Made by a program: the position numbers and the translations under genes. A model generated the notes under the pieces. That model was given only the letters and a program-made list of their open reading frames with translations. It was not told the origin of the DNA and did not search any database. 64,000 bases of DNA from Nanobdellota archaeon (GTDB lineage Archaea; Nanobdellota; Nanobdellia; Pacearchaeales; GW2011-AR1), in contig JAUYMA010000006.1 in NCBI GenBank assembly GCA_030698805.1, positions 1 to 64,000 of the forward strand, written 5' to 3'. Below, piece after piece: positions 50,376 through 60,152 of the stretch; the first letter of the stretch is position 1; every line of letters starts with the position of its first letter.

Positions 50376-52745
50376 ATGGCTGAAATAAACTTCAAAGAGA
50401 TTGAATCTAAATGGAGAGCCTATTGGGAAAAAGAAGGAATCTATGAATTTAATGAGAAAACAAAGAAGAAGATATATTCCATAGATACTCCTCCGCCAAC
50501 CGTTTCAGGAGAGATGCATATTGGCCATGCCTGTTCATATTCACAGCAGGATTTCTTAGCCAGATATAAAAGAATGGCTGGATTCGAAGTATTCTATCCT
50601 TTCGGGACAGATGATAATGGATTGCCCACTGAGCGCCTTGTAGAAAAAAGGAAAGGTATCAAAGCAAAAGATATGCCTCGCAATGAATTTATTAAACTCT
50701 GTCTAGATTTCTTAAAAGAAGAACTTCCTAAATTCACCCAGGATTGGAAAAACATAGGAATAAGCTGTGATTTCAACCTATCTTATTCAACTATAAATGA
50801 GCACAGCAGGAGAATTTCCCAATGGTCCTTCCTCGATTTATATAAAAAAGGCAGAATGCAAAGAAAAGACGCGCCTGCAATGTGGTGTCCTGAATGCAAG
50901 ACAGGTGTTGCGCAAGTAGAGGTAGAAGACAATGAGATTAGTTCCACTTTCAATGATATTATTTTCAAAGTGGGCAAAGAAGATTTAGTGATTGCAACAA
51001 CTCGTCCAGAGCTCTTGCCTGCCTGCGTGGCAATTTTTTACAATCCCAAGGATTCCAGATATAAAAAATATCTTGGAAAAAAAGCAAAAGTTCCTCTCTT
51101 TGATTTTGAAGTCCCTATAATGGAAGACCCCCGGGCAGATCCCGAAAAAGGAACAGGAATTGTAATGTGCTGTACTTTTGGAGACCAAACAGATATGGAA
51201 TGGCAAAAAGCACATAATCTTCCAATAAAAATGGCATTAACTGAAACAGGAGAGATGACAGAACTGGCTGGAAAATACCGAGGCCTAAAAATAAAAGATG
51301 CTAGGAGAATAATCATTAAAGACCTAAAAGAGTCAGGACTATTAAAGAATCAAAAACCAATAAAACATATGGTTAATGTACATGAAAGATGTGGCACAGA
51401 AATAGAGTTCATCAAAAGCAAACAGTGGTTTGTTCATTATCTTGATTTAAGAGAAGAAATGCTAAAATGGGGCAATGAACTAAACTGGTATCCCGAGTAC
51501 ATGAAGCATAGGTATGAAAACTGGGTAAAAGGATTACAATGGGACTGGCTTATTTCTAATCAAAGATATTTTGGAGTTGCATTCCCTGTATGGTACTGCG
51601 CAGATTGTGAAAATCCCATTTTAGCAGAAGAATCTCAATTACCCGTTGACCCTCTTAAAGATTCTCCTCCAATTAAAAATTGCCCTAAATGTAAATCTTC
51701 TAATATAACTCCTGAGAAAGATGTCCTAAATACTTGGTTTACTTCATCTATGACTCCTCAAATAGCAATCCAATTAGTAAAAGATAAAAAAGTCAGAGAA
51801 AAGCTTCTTCCAATGAGTCTAAGGCCTCAAGCCCATGAGATTATTTCTTTCTGGCTATTTAATACATTAATTAAATCGAGACTCCATTACAATAAGAATC
51901 CCTGGAAAGATACCGCAATCTCAGGTTTCGTCACAATGCAGGGCGAAAAGATGTCCAAGTCAAAAGGAAATGTAATCAGGCCTCAGGAAGTTATGGAAAA
52001 ATACGGGGCTGATGCGGTCAGGTATTGGGCAGCCTCGTCCAAGTTAGGAGAGGATTTTGACTATCAAGAAAAAGATGTAGTCACCGGAAAGAAATTTGTG
52101 ACCAAAATATTGAATGCTGCAAATTTTGTTTTTATGAACCTTCAGCATCAAGAGAAGACTCCAAAACTTCATGAAACAGATCGTTTAATGCTCTTGCAAT
52201 TAAATAAAGCAATAGAAATTTCTACAAAAGCATTTGAAGAATATAATTATGCAAGGGCAAAACTAGAAGCAGATAACTTCTTCTGGAAGACATTTGCAGA
52301 TAACTACCTTGAAATTGTAAAGCAAAGAGTCTACCAGGGTAATGAGGAAGAAAAAGCGTCAGCCTCTTACACTTTATATCAGTCTTTCCTAGCAATTCTC
52401 AAGCTTATGGCTCCAATAACTCCTTACATTACAGAAGAGATATATCAAATGCATTTTAAAAAACATGAGGATAAAAAATCAATACACCATGAGGACTGGC
52501 CCTCTAAAATCAAGGTAAAAGAATCAAAAGAAGATGACTTGACATGGAATAAAATGATTGAAATAATTTCCCTAGTAAGACAGAAAAAATCAGAAGCCAA
52601 GAAATCAATGAAAGCTGAGATAATCCTTTCTTTGCCAAAAGAAGATCTCTCTTTGTTGGAAAAAACTTTGTCAGATCTAAAAGCAGTCACAACTGCTAAG
52701 GAAATAAAAGAAGGGCAGTTTAATGTACAATTTCTAGAAGCTTAA
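50376..52745 (+). CDS. valS: Valyl-tRNA synthetase
   Basis: The 789-residue class I synthetase has HIGH at 48-51 (GEMHIGHACSY), zinc-type cysteines (CPECKTG near 173; CADC ... CPKC near 408), an editing CP1 domain (VIATTRPELLPACVA), and KMSKSKGNV near 525. The C-terminal coiled coil of bacterial enzymes is absent, giving an archaeal-type length. The stop shares a TTAA with the convergent hydrolase gene. Confidence 0.95.
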   Translation: MAEINFKEIESKWRAYWEKEGIYEFNEKTKKKIYSIDTPPPTVSGEMHIGHACSYSQQDFLARYKRMAGFEVFYPFGTDDNGLPTERLVEKRKGIKAKDMPRNEFIKLCLDFLKEELPKFTQDWKNIGISCDFNLSYSTINEHSRRISQWSFLDLYKKGRMQRKDAPAMWCPECKTGVAQVEVEDNEISSTFNDIIFKVGKEDLVIATTRPELLPACVAIFYNPKDSRYKKYLGKKAKVPLFDFEVPIMEDPRADPEKGTGIVMCCTFGDQTDMEWQKAHNLPIKMALTETGEMTELAGKYRGLKIKDARRIIIKDLKESGLLKNQKPIKHMVNVHERCGTEIEFIKSKQWFVHYLDLREEMLKWGNELNWYPEYMKHRYENWVKGLQWDWLISNQRYFGVAFPVWYCADCENPILAEESQLPVDPLKDSPPIKNCPKCKSSNITPEKDVLNTWFTSSMTPQIAIQLVKDKKVREKLLPMSLRPQAHEIISFWLFNTLIKSRLHYNKNPWKDTAISGFVTMQGEKMSKSKGNVIRPQEVMEKYGADAVRYWAASSKLGEDFDYQEKDVVTGKKFVTKILNAANFVFMNLQHQEKTPKLHETDRLMLLQLNKAIEISTKAFEEYNYARAKLEADNFFWKTFADNYLEIVKQRVYQGNEEEKASASYTLYQSFLAILKLMAPITPYITEEIYQMHFKKHEDKKSIHHEDWPSKIKVKESKEDDLTWNKMIEIISLVRQKKSEAKKSMKAEIILSLPKEDLSLLEKTLSDLKAVTTAKEIKEGQFNVQFLEA

Positions 52746-53509
52746 ACATAATTAATCTTGATGAACTTATCAACTTCTTTCCAAAAAGCATTTATAAGAT
52801 CATCTGTTAACCCATGGCCTAAATAATGTTCTATATAAGTAACCTTATTTAATTTAGGAAGCATTTCCTTAGTATGATTAAAAGAAACTATTTTATCATT
52901 AGGGTCATGAAAAACTAAAATTGGCAAGTTCATCAATGCCGATATGTAATATTCAGGGCTTAATTCCTTAAACTTGGCCATCTTAGTCTGCAGATCTTTA
53001 AAATTTATTCTATAACAATTTCTGTAAGCTCTTTCGCAAAAAGTAGTTAAATGTTTTAAGTCCTGTTCACCCCCGTCTTTATTATGATTCGTAAAATCCC
53101 AAACTGGAGAAGCTAAAACGATATAGCTAAAGTCTGATTGTTTTGCAGCTAAGCCACATGCGATAGAACCTCCAAAACTGCCAGCAATAAGGATCTTCTT
53201 ATTAATCTTAAAGCTCTGCTTTTTCATATCCCACAAACTTTTAGCAAATCCTTTATCCAAGTTTTTAGAAAACATAATCAAATCATCCACAGGATTCTTA
53301 GATAAAAAAGTTCCAGAACTTTGGTAGCTACCCCTATAGCGAGGAACAAAGACATGATATCCCCTATCAAAGAATAATTCGACTAATTCGTTATAGTCAT
53401 TCCTTCCTGGAAATCCAGGCAAGATAATTACTGCATCTGCGAGCCTATCCTGTAAAACAAATTCAAAGAAAATCCCTCCATAATAGGCCTTTAATAAAGG
53501 CTTTTTCAT
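52742..53509 (-). CDS. Alpha/beta hydrolase
   Basis: The 255-residue protein has the nucleophile elbow AGSFGGSIACGLA, the acid in FHDPNDKIVSF and the histidine in YLGHGLTDDL, with an oxyanion region VIILPGFPGRND. All three catalytic residues are present. It resembles the S33/dienelactone-type hydrolases; the substrate is unknown. The last four bases overlap valS. Confidence 0.78.
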   Translation of the reverse strand: MKKPLLKAYYGGIFFEFVLQDRLADAVIILPGFPGRNDYNELVELFFDRGYHVFVPRYRGSYQSSGTFLSKNPVDDLIMFSKNLDKGFAKSLWDMKKQSFKINKKILIAGSFGGSIACGLAAKQSDFSYIVLASPVWDFTNHNKDGGEQDLKHLTTFCERAYRNCYRINFKDLQTKMAKFKELSPEYYISALMNLPILVFHDPNDKIVSFNHTKEMLPKLNKVTYIEHYLGHGLTDDLINAFWKEVDKFIKINYV

Positions 53510-53604
53510 GTCTATTCTAGGAAAGAGGAGTATAAAAAGGTTTCAAATGAAGATTCAAACATCAGACCTTAACTTTTATTAACCCTCTTTGCGCATTCAT
53601 TTTT

Positions 53605-54726
53605 ATGGCAGAGAGATATGTACCAATAGACTTAACTCCGAAACAGAAGCAGGAATTAGAAGAATTAGTTATACTGCTGGGCAATATAAGGGGCAGCCAT
53701 ACTGAGCTTGTTACGGTTTTGATACCTGCGGGAACTAATATCCACCAAGTTTCAACACAACTATCTTCTGAAGCGGGCACTGCTGAGAATATAAAATCAA
53801 AAGCGACAAGAACCGCAGTCGTAACGGCATTAGAGACAATTATTAGAGAATTAAAAAATTACAAACAAACTCCCCCTCATGGATTAGCTATTTATTGCGG
53901 AAACGTATCAGAAAAAGAAGGTGGCCAGGATATTCAGATCTGGGCGTATGAACCTCCAAAACCTTTGAATATTAGGCTCTATAGATGTGACAAAGTTTTT
54001 GTGATTGATCCTCTAAAAGAGATGTTAAACGTCACAGAGGTTTTTGGATTACTTGTTATGGATCGCCGTGAAGCAACTATTGGAATATTAGAAGGTAAGC
54101 AGATAAAAGTTCTAAGAACCCTTACCTCAGGAGTGCCTGGAAAAATAAAAGCAGGGGGTCAGAGTGCTGCCCGTTTTGAAAGATTGACAGAGGGGCTGGC
54201 CAAAGAATTCTTTAGGAGAGTGGCGGAAGCGATGAAGGAAATATTCTTTGAAATGCCAAGACTCAAAGGAATCATTGTAGGAGGCCCAATTCCTACAAAA
54301 GAAGAATTCCTAGAATACGGAGATTTAGTAACAAAACTCAAAGAGAAAGTCATAGCGATAAAGGATATAGGTTATACCGATGAACATGGTCTTAAACTGT
54401 TGGTAGAAGCTTCTGAGGAGGATATTGCTCAGCAAGAATTCATCAAAGAGAAAATTTTAATTCAAAGATTCTTTGAGAAACTGGGGAAAACTCGTGATAG
54501 AGCCACCTATGGCTACGAAAAAACAAAACTAGCGTTAGAAAGAGGGGCGGTGGCAGTCCTTCTTCTGGCAAAAAACCTTCCAAAAGATCAGATGCAGGAA
54601 CTAGAAGCGCTGGCCGCCAATATCGGCTCAGAAGTTCATATAATCTCTAATGAAAACCAAGAAGGAGAACAATTTTATAATCTCACTAAAGGAATCGGGG
54701 CCATTCTCAGATTTGCTATTGAATAA
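53605..54726 (+). CDS. prf1: Peptide chain release factor 1 (aRF1)
   Basis: The 373-residue class I release factor reads all three stop codons. The decoding loop ENIKSKAT holds NIKS at 62-65, and GGQ near 183-185 triggers peptide release. It is about 40 residues shorter than typical aRF1. The cysteine-bearing minidomain of the C-terminal domain seems reduced: there is no CxxC in the last 80 residues. Confidence 0.94.
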   Translation: MAERYVPIDLTPKQKQELEELVILLGNIRGSHTELVTVLIPAGTNIHQVSTQLSSEAGTAENIKSKATRTAVVTALETIIRELKNYKQTPPHGLAIYCGNVSEKEGGQDIQIWAYEPPKPLNIRLYRCDKVFVIDPLKEMLNVTEVFGLLVMDRREATIGILEGKQIKVLRTLTSGVPGKIKAGGQSAARFERLTEGLAKEFFRRVAEAMKEIFFEMPRLKGIIVGGPIPTKEEFLEYGDLVTKLKEKVIAIKDIGYTDEHGLKLLVEASEEDIAQQEFIKEKILIQRFFEKLGKTRDRATYGYEKTKLALERGAVAVLLLAKNLPKDQMQELEALAANIGSEVHIISNENQEGEQFYNLTKGIGAILRFAIE

Positions 54727-54785
54727 ATTCTTTCAGTTGAAAATATCACAACAAAGCCTATAAACTCTATTCTCCCTAAATTTTT

Positions 54786-56798
54786 ATGGAAAAAAAGAAA
54801 CAAGAGGAATTGATACTTGAGGCGAAAAACTTCTTTGATGCCAGTAAAAAAGATATGGCTCAGTCTGTCAGGCATGAAGAAGGAGTAGTTCCATTAAATT
54901 TTCAGCAAATATCTGAATACTCTCCCAGTCTCGCCGAATCTATAACTGAAAATCCTGAGGAAACAATTGCCTTAATGGAAACTGCTTTAGAAGAGTCGAG
55001 CTTGGTGAAAAAGGCCAGAATTCGTTTTATTGAAATACCTAAAACTTGCCATATTAAAATAAGGGAAATTAGATCCAAAAATCTAGACCAATTAATTTGG
55101 ATAGAAGGAATAGTCCGACAAGCATCAGATGTTCGCCCCCAAGTTGTAAATGCAAAATTTGAATGCCCCAATTGTGGAGCCACGCTCTCAGTCTTGCAAA
55201 TAGATAAAAAGTTTAGAGAGCCATCGAGATGCACCTGCGGTTGGAAAAGTAATTTCAGGCTCATCTCTAAAGAAATGGTAGATACACAAAGACTCGTAAT
55301 AGAAGAATCTCCGGACGCCTTAGAGGGGGGAGAGCAACCTAGAAGAATTAATGTTTTCTTAAAAGAAGATTTAGTAGAGCCAAAAATGGAGGAGCGTACC
55401 ACTCCCGGAAGTAAAGTAAAAATTTATGGGGTACTAAAAGAAGTCCCGGTGCCTTTGCAAACCGGATCAATTTCCACACGTTTCGATATCGCAGTTGAGG
55501 CAAATAATGTTATTCCCCTAGAAGAAACTTTTGAAAATTTGGATGTTTCTGAAGAAGAAGCCGAACAGATCCTTGAACTTGCCGCAAATCCTAATGTGTT
55601 TAAAAGAATGACTGAAAGCATAGCGCCCAGCATATATGGCTTCGATTTAATAAAAGAAGCTGTATTGTTGCAAATGTTGGGAGGGGTAAAAAAAGTAAAG
55701 TCGGATGGCGGCTCCACTAGAGGAGATATCCACATTCTTCTAGTGGGAGATCCCGGAGTTGCAAAATCCGTAATGTTAAAATTTGCCTCAGGCATTGCTC
55801 CAAAAGGTCGCTATGTATCTGGAAAAGCCGCTAGCGCTGCAGGAATGACTGCAGCAGTCGTTAAAGACGAATTTCTCAAGGGATGGGCTCTAGAAGCAGG
55901 AGCCATGGTCCTTAGTAATAAGGGAATGGTTGCCATAGATGAAATAGAAAAGATGAATGAACAAGACCGAAGTTCGATGCATGAGGCAATGGAACAGCAA
56001 AGCGTTACCGTCTCAAAAGCAAATATCCATGCAACCTTGCGTGCTGAAACAACAGTTCTTGCAGCAGGAAATCCCAAACTAGGGAGATTCGATCCCTATA
56101 CTCCTATAACTCAACAAATAGACATCTCTCCAGCATTGCTCTCCAGATTTGATGTCATATTTGTAATAAAAGACTTACCTAATAAATCTCAAGATGAAGC
56201 CATAGCCTCGCACGTTCTAGCAGAGCATAAACAAGAGGTCATTAGAGATGTTGTGGACCCTAAATTGATAAGAAAATACATATCTTATGCTAGAAGAAAA
56301 TTCAAGCCTAAATTAACTGACGAAGCAATAGAAGAAATAAAAAACTTTTATGTAAGACTTAGAAATCAGTCAGTAAACAGCGACGCCGCAATTAAACCTA
56401 TCCCTATCACAGCAAGGCAATTGGAAGGAATAATCAGATTATCTGAGGCTCACGCTAAATTAAGATTAAGTAAAGAAGTAAAAAGAGATGATGCAAGAAA
56501 AGCAATAGAATTACTCAAAATTTCCTTAACTCAAGTAGGTTATGATGAAGAGACTAAAACATTTGATATAGATAAAATGACTACTGGCATTACTTCTGCA
56601 AAAAGAAATAAGATATTAACCTTGAGAGAAACACTTTCTCACTTAGAGTCTAAATTGGGCAAATTAATCCCTTTAGAAGAACTCCAAAAAGAACTGGAAG
56701 GCAAAATGTCTCCTGTGGAATTGGAAGATGCCATAAGTCAACTGTCAAAATCAGGAGACATATTTAGACCAAAAAAAGGATACATCCAAAAAATGTAA
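54786..56798 (+). CDS. mcm: MCM replicative helicase
   Basis: The 670-residue hexameric 3'-5' helicase has an N-terminal OB region with zinc site CPNCGATL ... CTCGWK (about 126-155). Walker A is GDPGVAKS near 321, Walker B is VAIDEIEKM, sensor I is LAAGNPKLGRFD, and the arginine finger is in SRFDVIFV. A C-terminal winged helix follows. No intein is visible. It is followed by the RPA-like gene with a 47-base gap. Confidence 0.95.
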   Translation: MEKKKQEELILEAKNFFDASKKDMAQSVRHEEGVVPLNFQQISEYSPSLAESITENPEETIALMETALEESSLVKKARIRFIEIPKTCHIKIREIRSKNLDQLIWIEGIVRQASDVRPQVVNAKFECPNCGATLSVLQIDKKFREPSRCTCGWKSNFRLISKEMVDTQRLVIEESPDALEGGEQPRRINVFLKEDLVEPKMEERTTPGSKVKIYGVLKEVPVPLQTGSISTRFDIAVEANNVIPLEETFENLDVSEEEAEQILELAANPNVFKRMTESIAPSIYGFDLIKEAVLLQMLGGVKKVKSDGGSTRGDIHILLVGDPGVAKSVMLKFASGIAPKGRYVSGKAASAAGMTAAVVKDEFLKGWALEAGAMVLSNKGMVAIDEIEKMNEQDRSSMHEAMEQQSVTVSKANIHATLRAETTVLAAGNPKLGRFDPYTPITQQIDISPALLSRFDVIFVIKDLPNKSQDEAIASHVLAEHKQEVIRDVVDPKLIRKYISYARRKFKPKLTDEAIEEIKNFYVRLRNQSVNSDAAIKPIPITARQLEGIIRLSEAHAKLRLSKEVKRDDARKAIELLKISLTQVGYDEETKTFDIDKMTTGITSAKRNKILTLRETLSHLESKLGKLIPLEELQKELEGKMSPVELEDAISQLSKSGDIFRPKKGYIQKM

Positions 56799-56845
56799 CT
56801 AGCCAGAATCTAAAAACTTAAAAGGCTAAAAAAATAAAGAATTAA

Positions 56846-57457
56846 ATGACTGAACAATACAAAAGAAACGTAGCTTATAAATTAAAGATAGGCCAAATCC
56901 TTACCGGAAAGCCCATCCTAGAAAGTGAAAAATTAAAATTCTTAGAGCTGGGGGATAAACAAGTAGTCAGAGTTAATTTGATTGCCAACATCATAGACAA
57001 ATATATGCAAGAAGGAGAGAAGAAATTTGGATCCATAACTTTGGATGACGCTACGGGCCAGATAAAAATAAAGTCTTTTGGAGAAGATGTTGATAAGTTC
57101 AACGATCTTAACCAGGGAGATACAGTCCTAGTAATCGGCCTGGTACGCTCCTGGAATAATGAAGTCTATCTCTCTCCTGAAATAATAAAGAAAAAAGACC
57201 CTTCATTCCTGCTTGTAAGAAAACTCGAAGTGGAAGCAGAAGAGCCTAAGAAGAAGAATAGGGAAGAAATGCTTGTTCTCAAAGATAAGATCTTAGACAT
57301 GATCAAAGAAGCAGAAAAAGAGGGAGGCATAGATATAGAAAAAATAATCTTGCAAATAAAGGAGTCTCCAGACATTATAAATGAAGAAATAAAACGCCTT
57401 CTCGAAGATGGCGTAGCCTACGAACCTCGTCCAGGCAAGCTAAGATGGCTTGGTTAA
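56846..57457 (+). CDS. RPA32-like single-stranded DNA-binding protein
   Basis: The 203-residue protein has an OB fold at about 15-125 (GSITLDDATGQIKIKSFGED, VIGLVRSWNNEVYLSPEII). A charged linker and a C-terminal winged helix (about 140-203) follow. This is the RPA2/RPA32 plan, which coats single strands during replication and repair. The position after mcm supports this. A large RPA partner is not in the window. Confidence 0.82.
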   Translation: MTEQYKRNVAYKLKIGQILTGKPILESEKLKFLELGDKQVVRVNLIANIIDKYMQEGEKKFGSITLDDATGQIKIKSFGEDVDKFNDLNQGDTVLVIGLVRSWNNEVYLSPEIIKKKDPSFLLVRKLEVEAEEPKKKNREEMLVLKDKILDMIKEAEKEGGIDIEKIILQIKESPDIINEEIKRLLEDGVAYEPRPGKLRWLG

Positions 57458-57458
57458 A

Positions 57459-57890
57459 ATGGAAATTAAACTATTTGTAGCAACCAAAGCATTCATCCTT
57501 TATGAAAATAAAGTCTTAATAGTCAAAGAATCTTCTAGATACAAAGAAGGGGTAAATACCGGTAAATTCGATGTGGTGGGAGGAAGAATTTCTCCAGGAG
57601 AAAGTCTACAGGAAGCATTAAAAAGAGAAGTTTTAGAAGAGACCGGTCTCGACATTAAGATAGGAAATATTTTCTTTGCCAATGAGGCAAGACCTACTCT
57701 GGAAGGAAAAACCTGCCAGATAATAAGGATGTTTTTCACTTGTCAAGCTAATAAAGATGAAGTCAGATTAAGCCAAGATCATGAAGAATTTCTCTGGATA
57801 GATCCTCAAAAATATCAAGACTATACAATTATAGAAAATTTGCACGAAGTATTTGAAGAATTCTTAAAAATAAACAGTCTCAAAGATTAA
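57459..57890 (+). CDS. Nudix hydrolase
   Basis: Started at the ATG at 57459, one base after the RPA stop (an upstream TTG would overlap). The 143-residue protein has a complete Nudix box: GGRISPGESLQEALKREVLE followed by ETGLDI. It hydrolyses nucleoside diphosphate-linked compounds; the substrate is unknown. The stop shares a TTAA with the convergent gene. Confidence 0.88.
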   Translation: MEIKLFVATKAFILYENKVLIVKESSRYKEGVNTGKFDVVGGRISPGESLQEALKREVLEETGLDIKIGNIFFANEARPTLEGKTCQIIRMFFTCQANKDEVRLSQDHEEFLWIDPQKYQDYTIIENLHEVFEEFLKINSLKD

Positions 57891-58480
57891 GGCTTAACTT
57901 TTCTTGTACTTCTAGATCCTTCTTTAAATCCTTTATTCAATCTTAAAGCAATCCAAATTAGCAGTACTAAAGAAACAAAAAGCAATAAAAATCTCCAAAT
58001 ATCATTTAGATTTCCCCAGTTTCTTATTGACCCATAAAAAATGGCCCCTATTCCTGAAGCCATTAGAGAGCTTCCAACTGGCTCCACACTCAATATCCCA
58101 TACCCTAAAAATAAAGTAATAATTCCGACAACCAAGGAAATAACAAATAAGTTTCTCTCATATGCCTTTCTTTCCACCTCATAATCTCTCTGGCAAAAGT
58201 CGCAGCTAACTGCACTAGGGCACCCTTGCTCACTATAATTATAAATGGGAATTCCCTGTTCAGAAGAACATTGTTGAGCTTGCCTATCAATTTCCTGGTT
58301 AAAAGTGCAATTTTCCCCCCTCACAAAACCATCAGGAGAGTAAGGCTTTGGATAATACATTCCTCCCGAGCAGAAGTCTCCATATTCAGGACTCGGATAA
58401 AAAGCAGATATGCCATATCCAAGCATGAACATATAAACAATGAATATGCCTATGCCCAATACTAAATTTTTCACCCTCAT
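57887..58480 (-). CDS. Four-span membrane protein with a cysteine-rich outer loop
   Basis: The 197-residue protein has one span at about 5-25, then an outer loop of about 85 residues with six cysteines (DFCSGG, ENCTF, QQCSS, QGCPS, SCDFCQRD), three further spans and a basic tail. Paired cysteines outside the membrane suggest disulfides. Family not named; similar plans occur in DPANN genomes. Confidence 0.6.
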   Translation of the reverse strand: MRVKNLVLGIGIFIVYMFMLGYGISAFYPSPEYGDFCSGGMYYPKPYSPDGFVRGENCTFNQEIDRQAQQCSSEQGIPIYNYSEQGCPSAVSCDFCQRDYEVERKAYERNLFVISLVVGIITLFLGYGILSVEPVGSSLMASGIGAIFYGSIRNWGNLNDIWRFLLLFVSLVLLIWIALRLNKGFKEGSRSTRKVKP

Positions 58481-58570
58481 ACCTGAAATAAGGAAATGGG
58501 CCTTAAATAACTTATGAATCTATAAAAATGACTTAGTTAAGCTTTAAAACCCTCCTTACCTCAGAATTTT

Positions 58571-58981
58571 ATGGAAGATTATGAAACTCTATTAAAGAAA
58601 GCTTATGAAAAGGTAAAAGTAGTCAGCTCTAATTCAGATAGATTTGAAGTACCAAAGGTGGAGGGTTTGATTTCTGGAAAGAGTACCATAATAGTCAATA
58701 TATCTGCAATTGCAGGTTATATAAGGCGTCCTGTTGACCATCTGGCAAAGTTCCTTCAAAGAGAATTAGCTACGCCTGGCAAAATAGAAAATGACCGGCT
58801 GATCCTGAATACAAAGCAGAGCTCAATTAAAGTAAATGAAAAAATATTACAATATACAAAAGAATTTGTGATCTGCAATGAATGTAAAAAGCCAGATACT
58901 GAAATAATAAATGAAAGAGGCATAAAGTTGAAGCATTGTCTGGCCTGTGGTGCAAAATCTCCTGTAAGAAGTTCTATCTAA
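58571..58981 (+). CDS. Translation initiation factor aIF2 subunit beta
   Basis: The 136-residue protein has the core fold (SGKSTIIVNISAIAGYIRRP, HLAKFLQRELATPG) and a C-terminal zinc ribbon (CNECKKP ... CLACGAK). It is part of the heterotrimer that brings Met-tRNAi to the ribosome. It heads a run with DUF424 and KH-domain genes, a common archaeal order. Confidence 0.95.
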   Translation: MEDYETLLKKAYEKVKVVSSNSDRFEVPKVEGLISGKSTIIVNISAIAGYIRRPVDHLAKFLQRELATPGKIENDRLILNTKQSSIKVNEKILQYTKEFVICNECKKPDTEIINERGIKLKHCLACGAKSPVRSSI

Positions 58982-58982
58982 G

Positions 58983-59279
58983 ATGTACTTGAAAATACAT
59001 AAATCTTATCGGCATGTAGTTGCCATCTGCGACAAAGAACTAATTGGAAAAAAGTTTGAAGAAGGAAAACGGCAATTAGATATAAAAGAATCCTTCTTCA
59101 AGGGTCAAGAAGTGAATGAAGAAGAATGCTTAAAGATAATAAGCTTGGAGGTCAGAGAGGATGCTACGTTCAATATAGTGGGAGAAAAATCAATAAAAAC
59201 TGCTATAAAAGCAGGCATCATTGCCCCTGAATCAGTGGCCAAAATCGAGGGGGTGCCATTCACCCTCACATTACTATAA
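58983..59279 (+). CDS. DUF424-family protein
   Basis: The 98-residue protein begins MYLKIHKSYRHVVAICDKEL and has GKKFEEGKRQLDIKESFFKG, SIKTAIKAGIIAPESV and GVPFTLTLL. These are typical of archaeal DUF424 proteins, often next to aIF2-beta. Function unknown; a translation-linked role is inferred from position. Confidence 0.85.
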   Translation: MYLKIHKSYRHVVAICDKELIGKKFEEGKRQLDIKESFFKGQEVNEEECLKIISLEVREDATFNIVGEKSIKTAIKAGIIAPESVAKIEGVPFTLTLL

Positions 59280-59315
59280 CAAAAAATTAAAAAACTCGCT
59301 TTCACGTTAAATAAG

Positions 59316-59852
59316 ATGGAAACTTTATTCTTTGAAAAGACTTCTGAATTGAAGAGAGAAATAAAAAAGATAGAGGAAGCTCTGAATGTTAAGCTCACTC
59401 TTAAAGGGCGAAAGTTGGAAATAGAGGGGGAATTCTTCGCGGAATATGAAGCCATACGAATATTAGAGGCCATGCAATTTGGATTTTCCGCCAAAAAAGC
59501 ACTGCTCCTAACAGAAGAAGATATGATTTTCAGAACAGTTCCAATAAAACATTTTACCAGAAGAAAAGATTTATCGGAAGTGAGAGGTAGAATAATAGGT
59601 AAAGAAGGTAAAACAAAAAGGACAATTGAAGAAATATCTGGTTGTGAATTATATATTAATGAAGATATCAACCAAGTAGGGATTATCGGCAATGCCGAAG
59701 GTATAGAAGAAGCTACAACTGCTTTAACCAATCTCATTAGAGGTTCAAAACAAGCAAATGTATATAGATTCTTAGAGAGAATAAACGCAGGGAGAAAAAC
59801 ACACAAATCAGACTTAGGATTAAAAGGTAAAAATGAAAAAGAAAAAAACTGA
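59316..59852 (+). CDS. KH-domain RNA-binding protein (Pno1/Dim2-like)
   Basis: The 178-residue protein has two KH domains. The second contains VRGRIIGKEGKTKRTIEEIS with the GxxG-type loop GKEG. Archaeal relatives act in small-subunit rRNA maturation. It is the third gene in the aIF2-beta run and its end overlaps the next gene by 20 bases. Confidence 0.85.
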   Translation: METLFFEKTSELKREIKKIEEALNVKLTLKGRKLEIEGEFFAEYEAIRILEAMQFGFSAKKALLLTEEDMIFRTVPIKHFTRRKDLSEVRGRIIGKEGKTKRTIEEISGCELYINEDINQVGIIGNAEGIEEATTALTNLIRGSKQANVYRFLERINAGRKTHKSDLGLKGKNEKEKN

Positions 59853-60105
59853 AAGTAAGAAAGATGAAGATAAATTCACGCAAGAAATGTGGATAAGGCT
59901 TGCAGTTCTGATAGTTGCAGTTATTTTAGCCTATCCAATAGCAATGCTATTGTTATTATTAGTGTTAGTTAATATAATAATCACTCTAATAAAGAAAGAG
60001 CCCAATAAGAAGTTAGTAAAATTCTCAAATGCTGGCCTAGAAGAAATGTTTAATGTTCTCAGGTATCTTCTATTTGTTTCAAATAAAAGGCCATTTAAGC
60101 TTTAA
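59833..60105 (+). CDS. Small membrane protein, DUF4389-like
   Basis: The 90-residue protein has a charged start, one long hydrophobic region (about 21-52, one or two spans), then LIKKEPNKKLVKFSNAGLEE and YLLFVSNKRPFKL. This matches the DUF4389 pattern. The start overlaps the KH gene. Function unknown. Confidence 0.65.
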   Translation: MKKKKTESKKDEDKFTQEMWIRLAVLIVAVILAYPIAMLLLLLVLVNIIITLIKKEPNKKLVKFSNAGLEEMFNVLRYLLFVSNKRPFKL

Positions 60106-60152
60106 CCTAGCAATAAAAATGTTTAAATAACCTCTGATTTTTTCCCTTTCAA

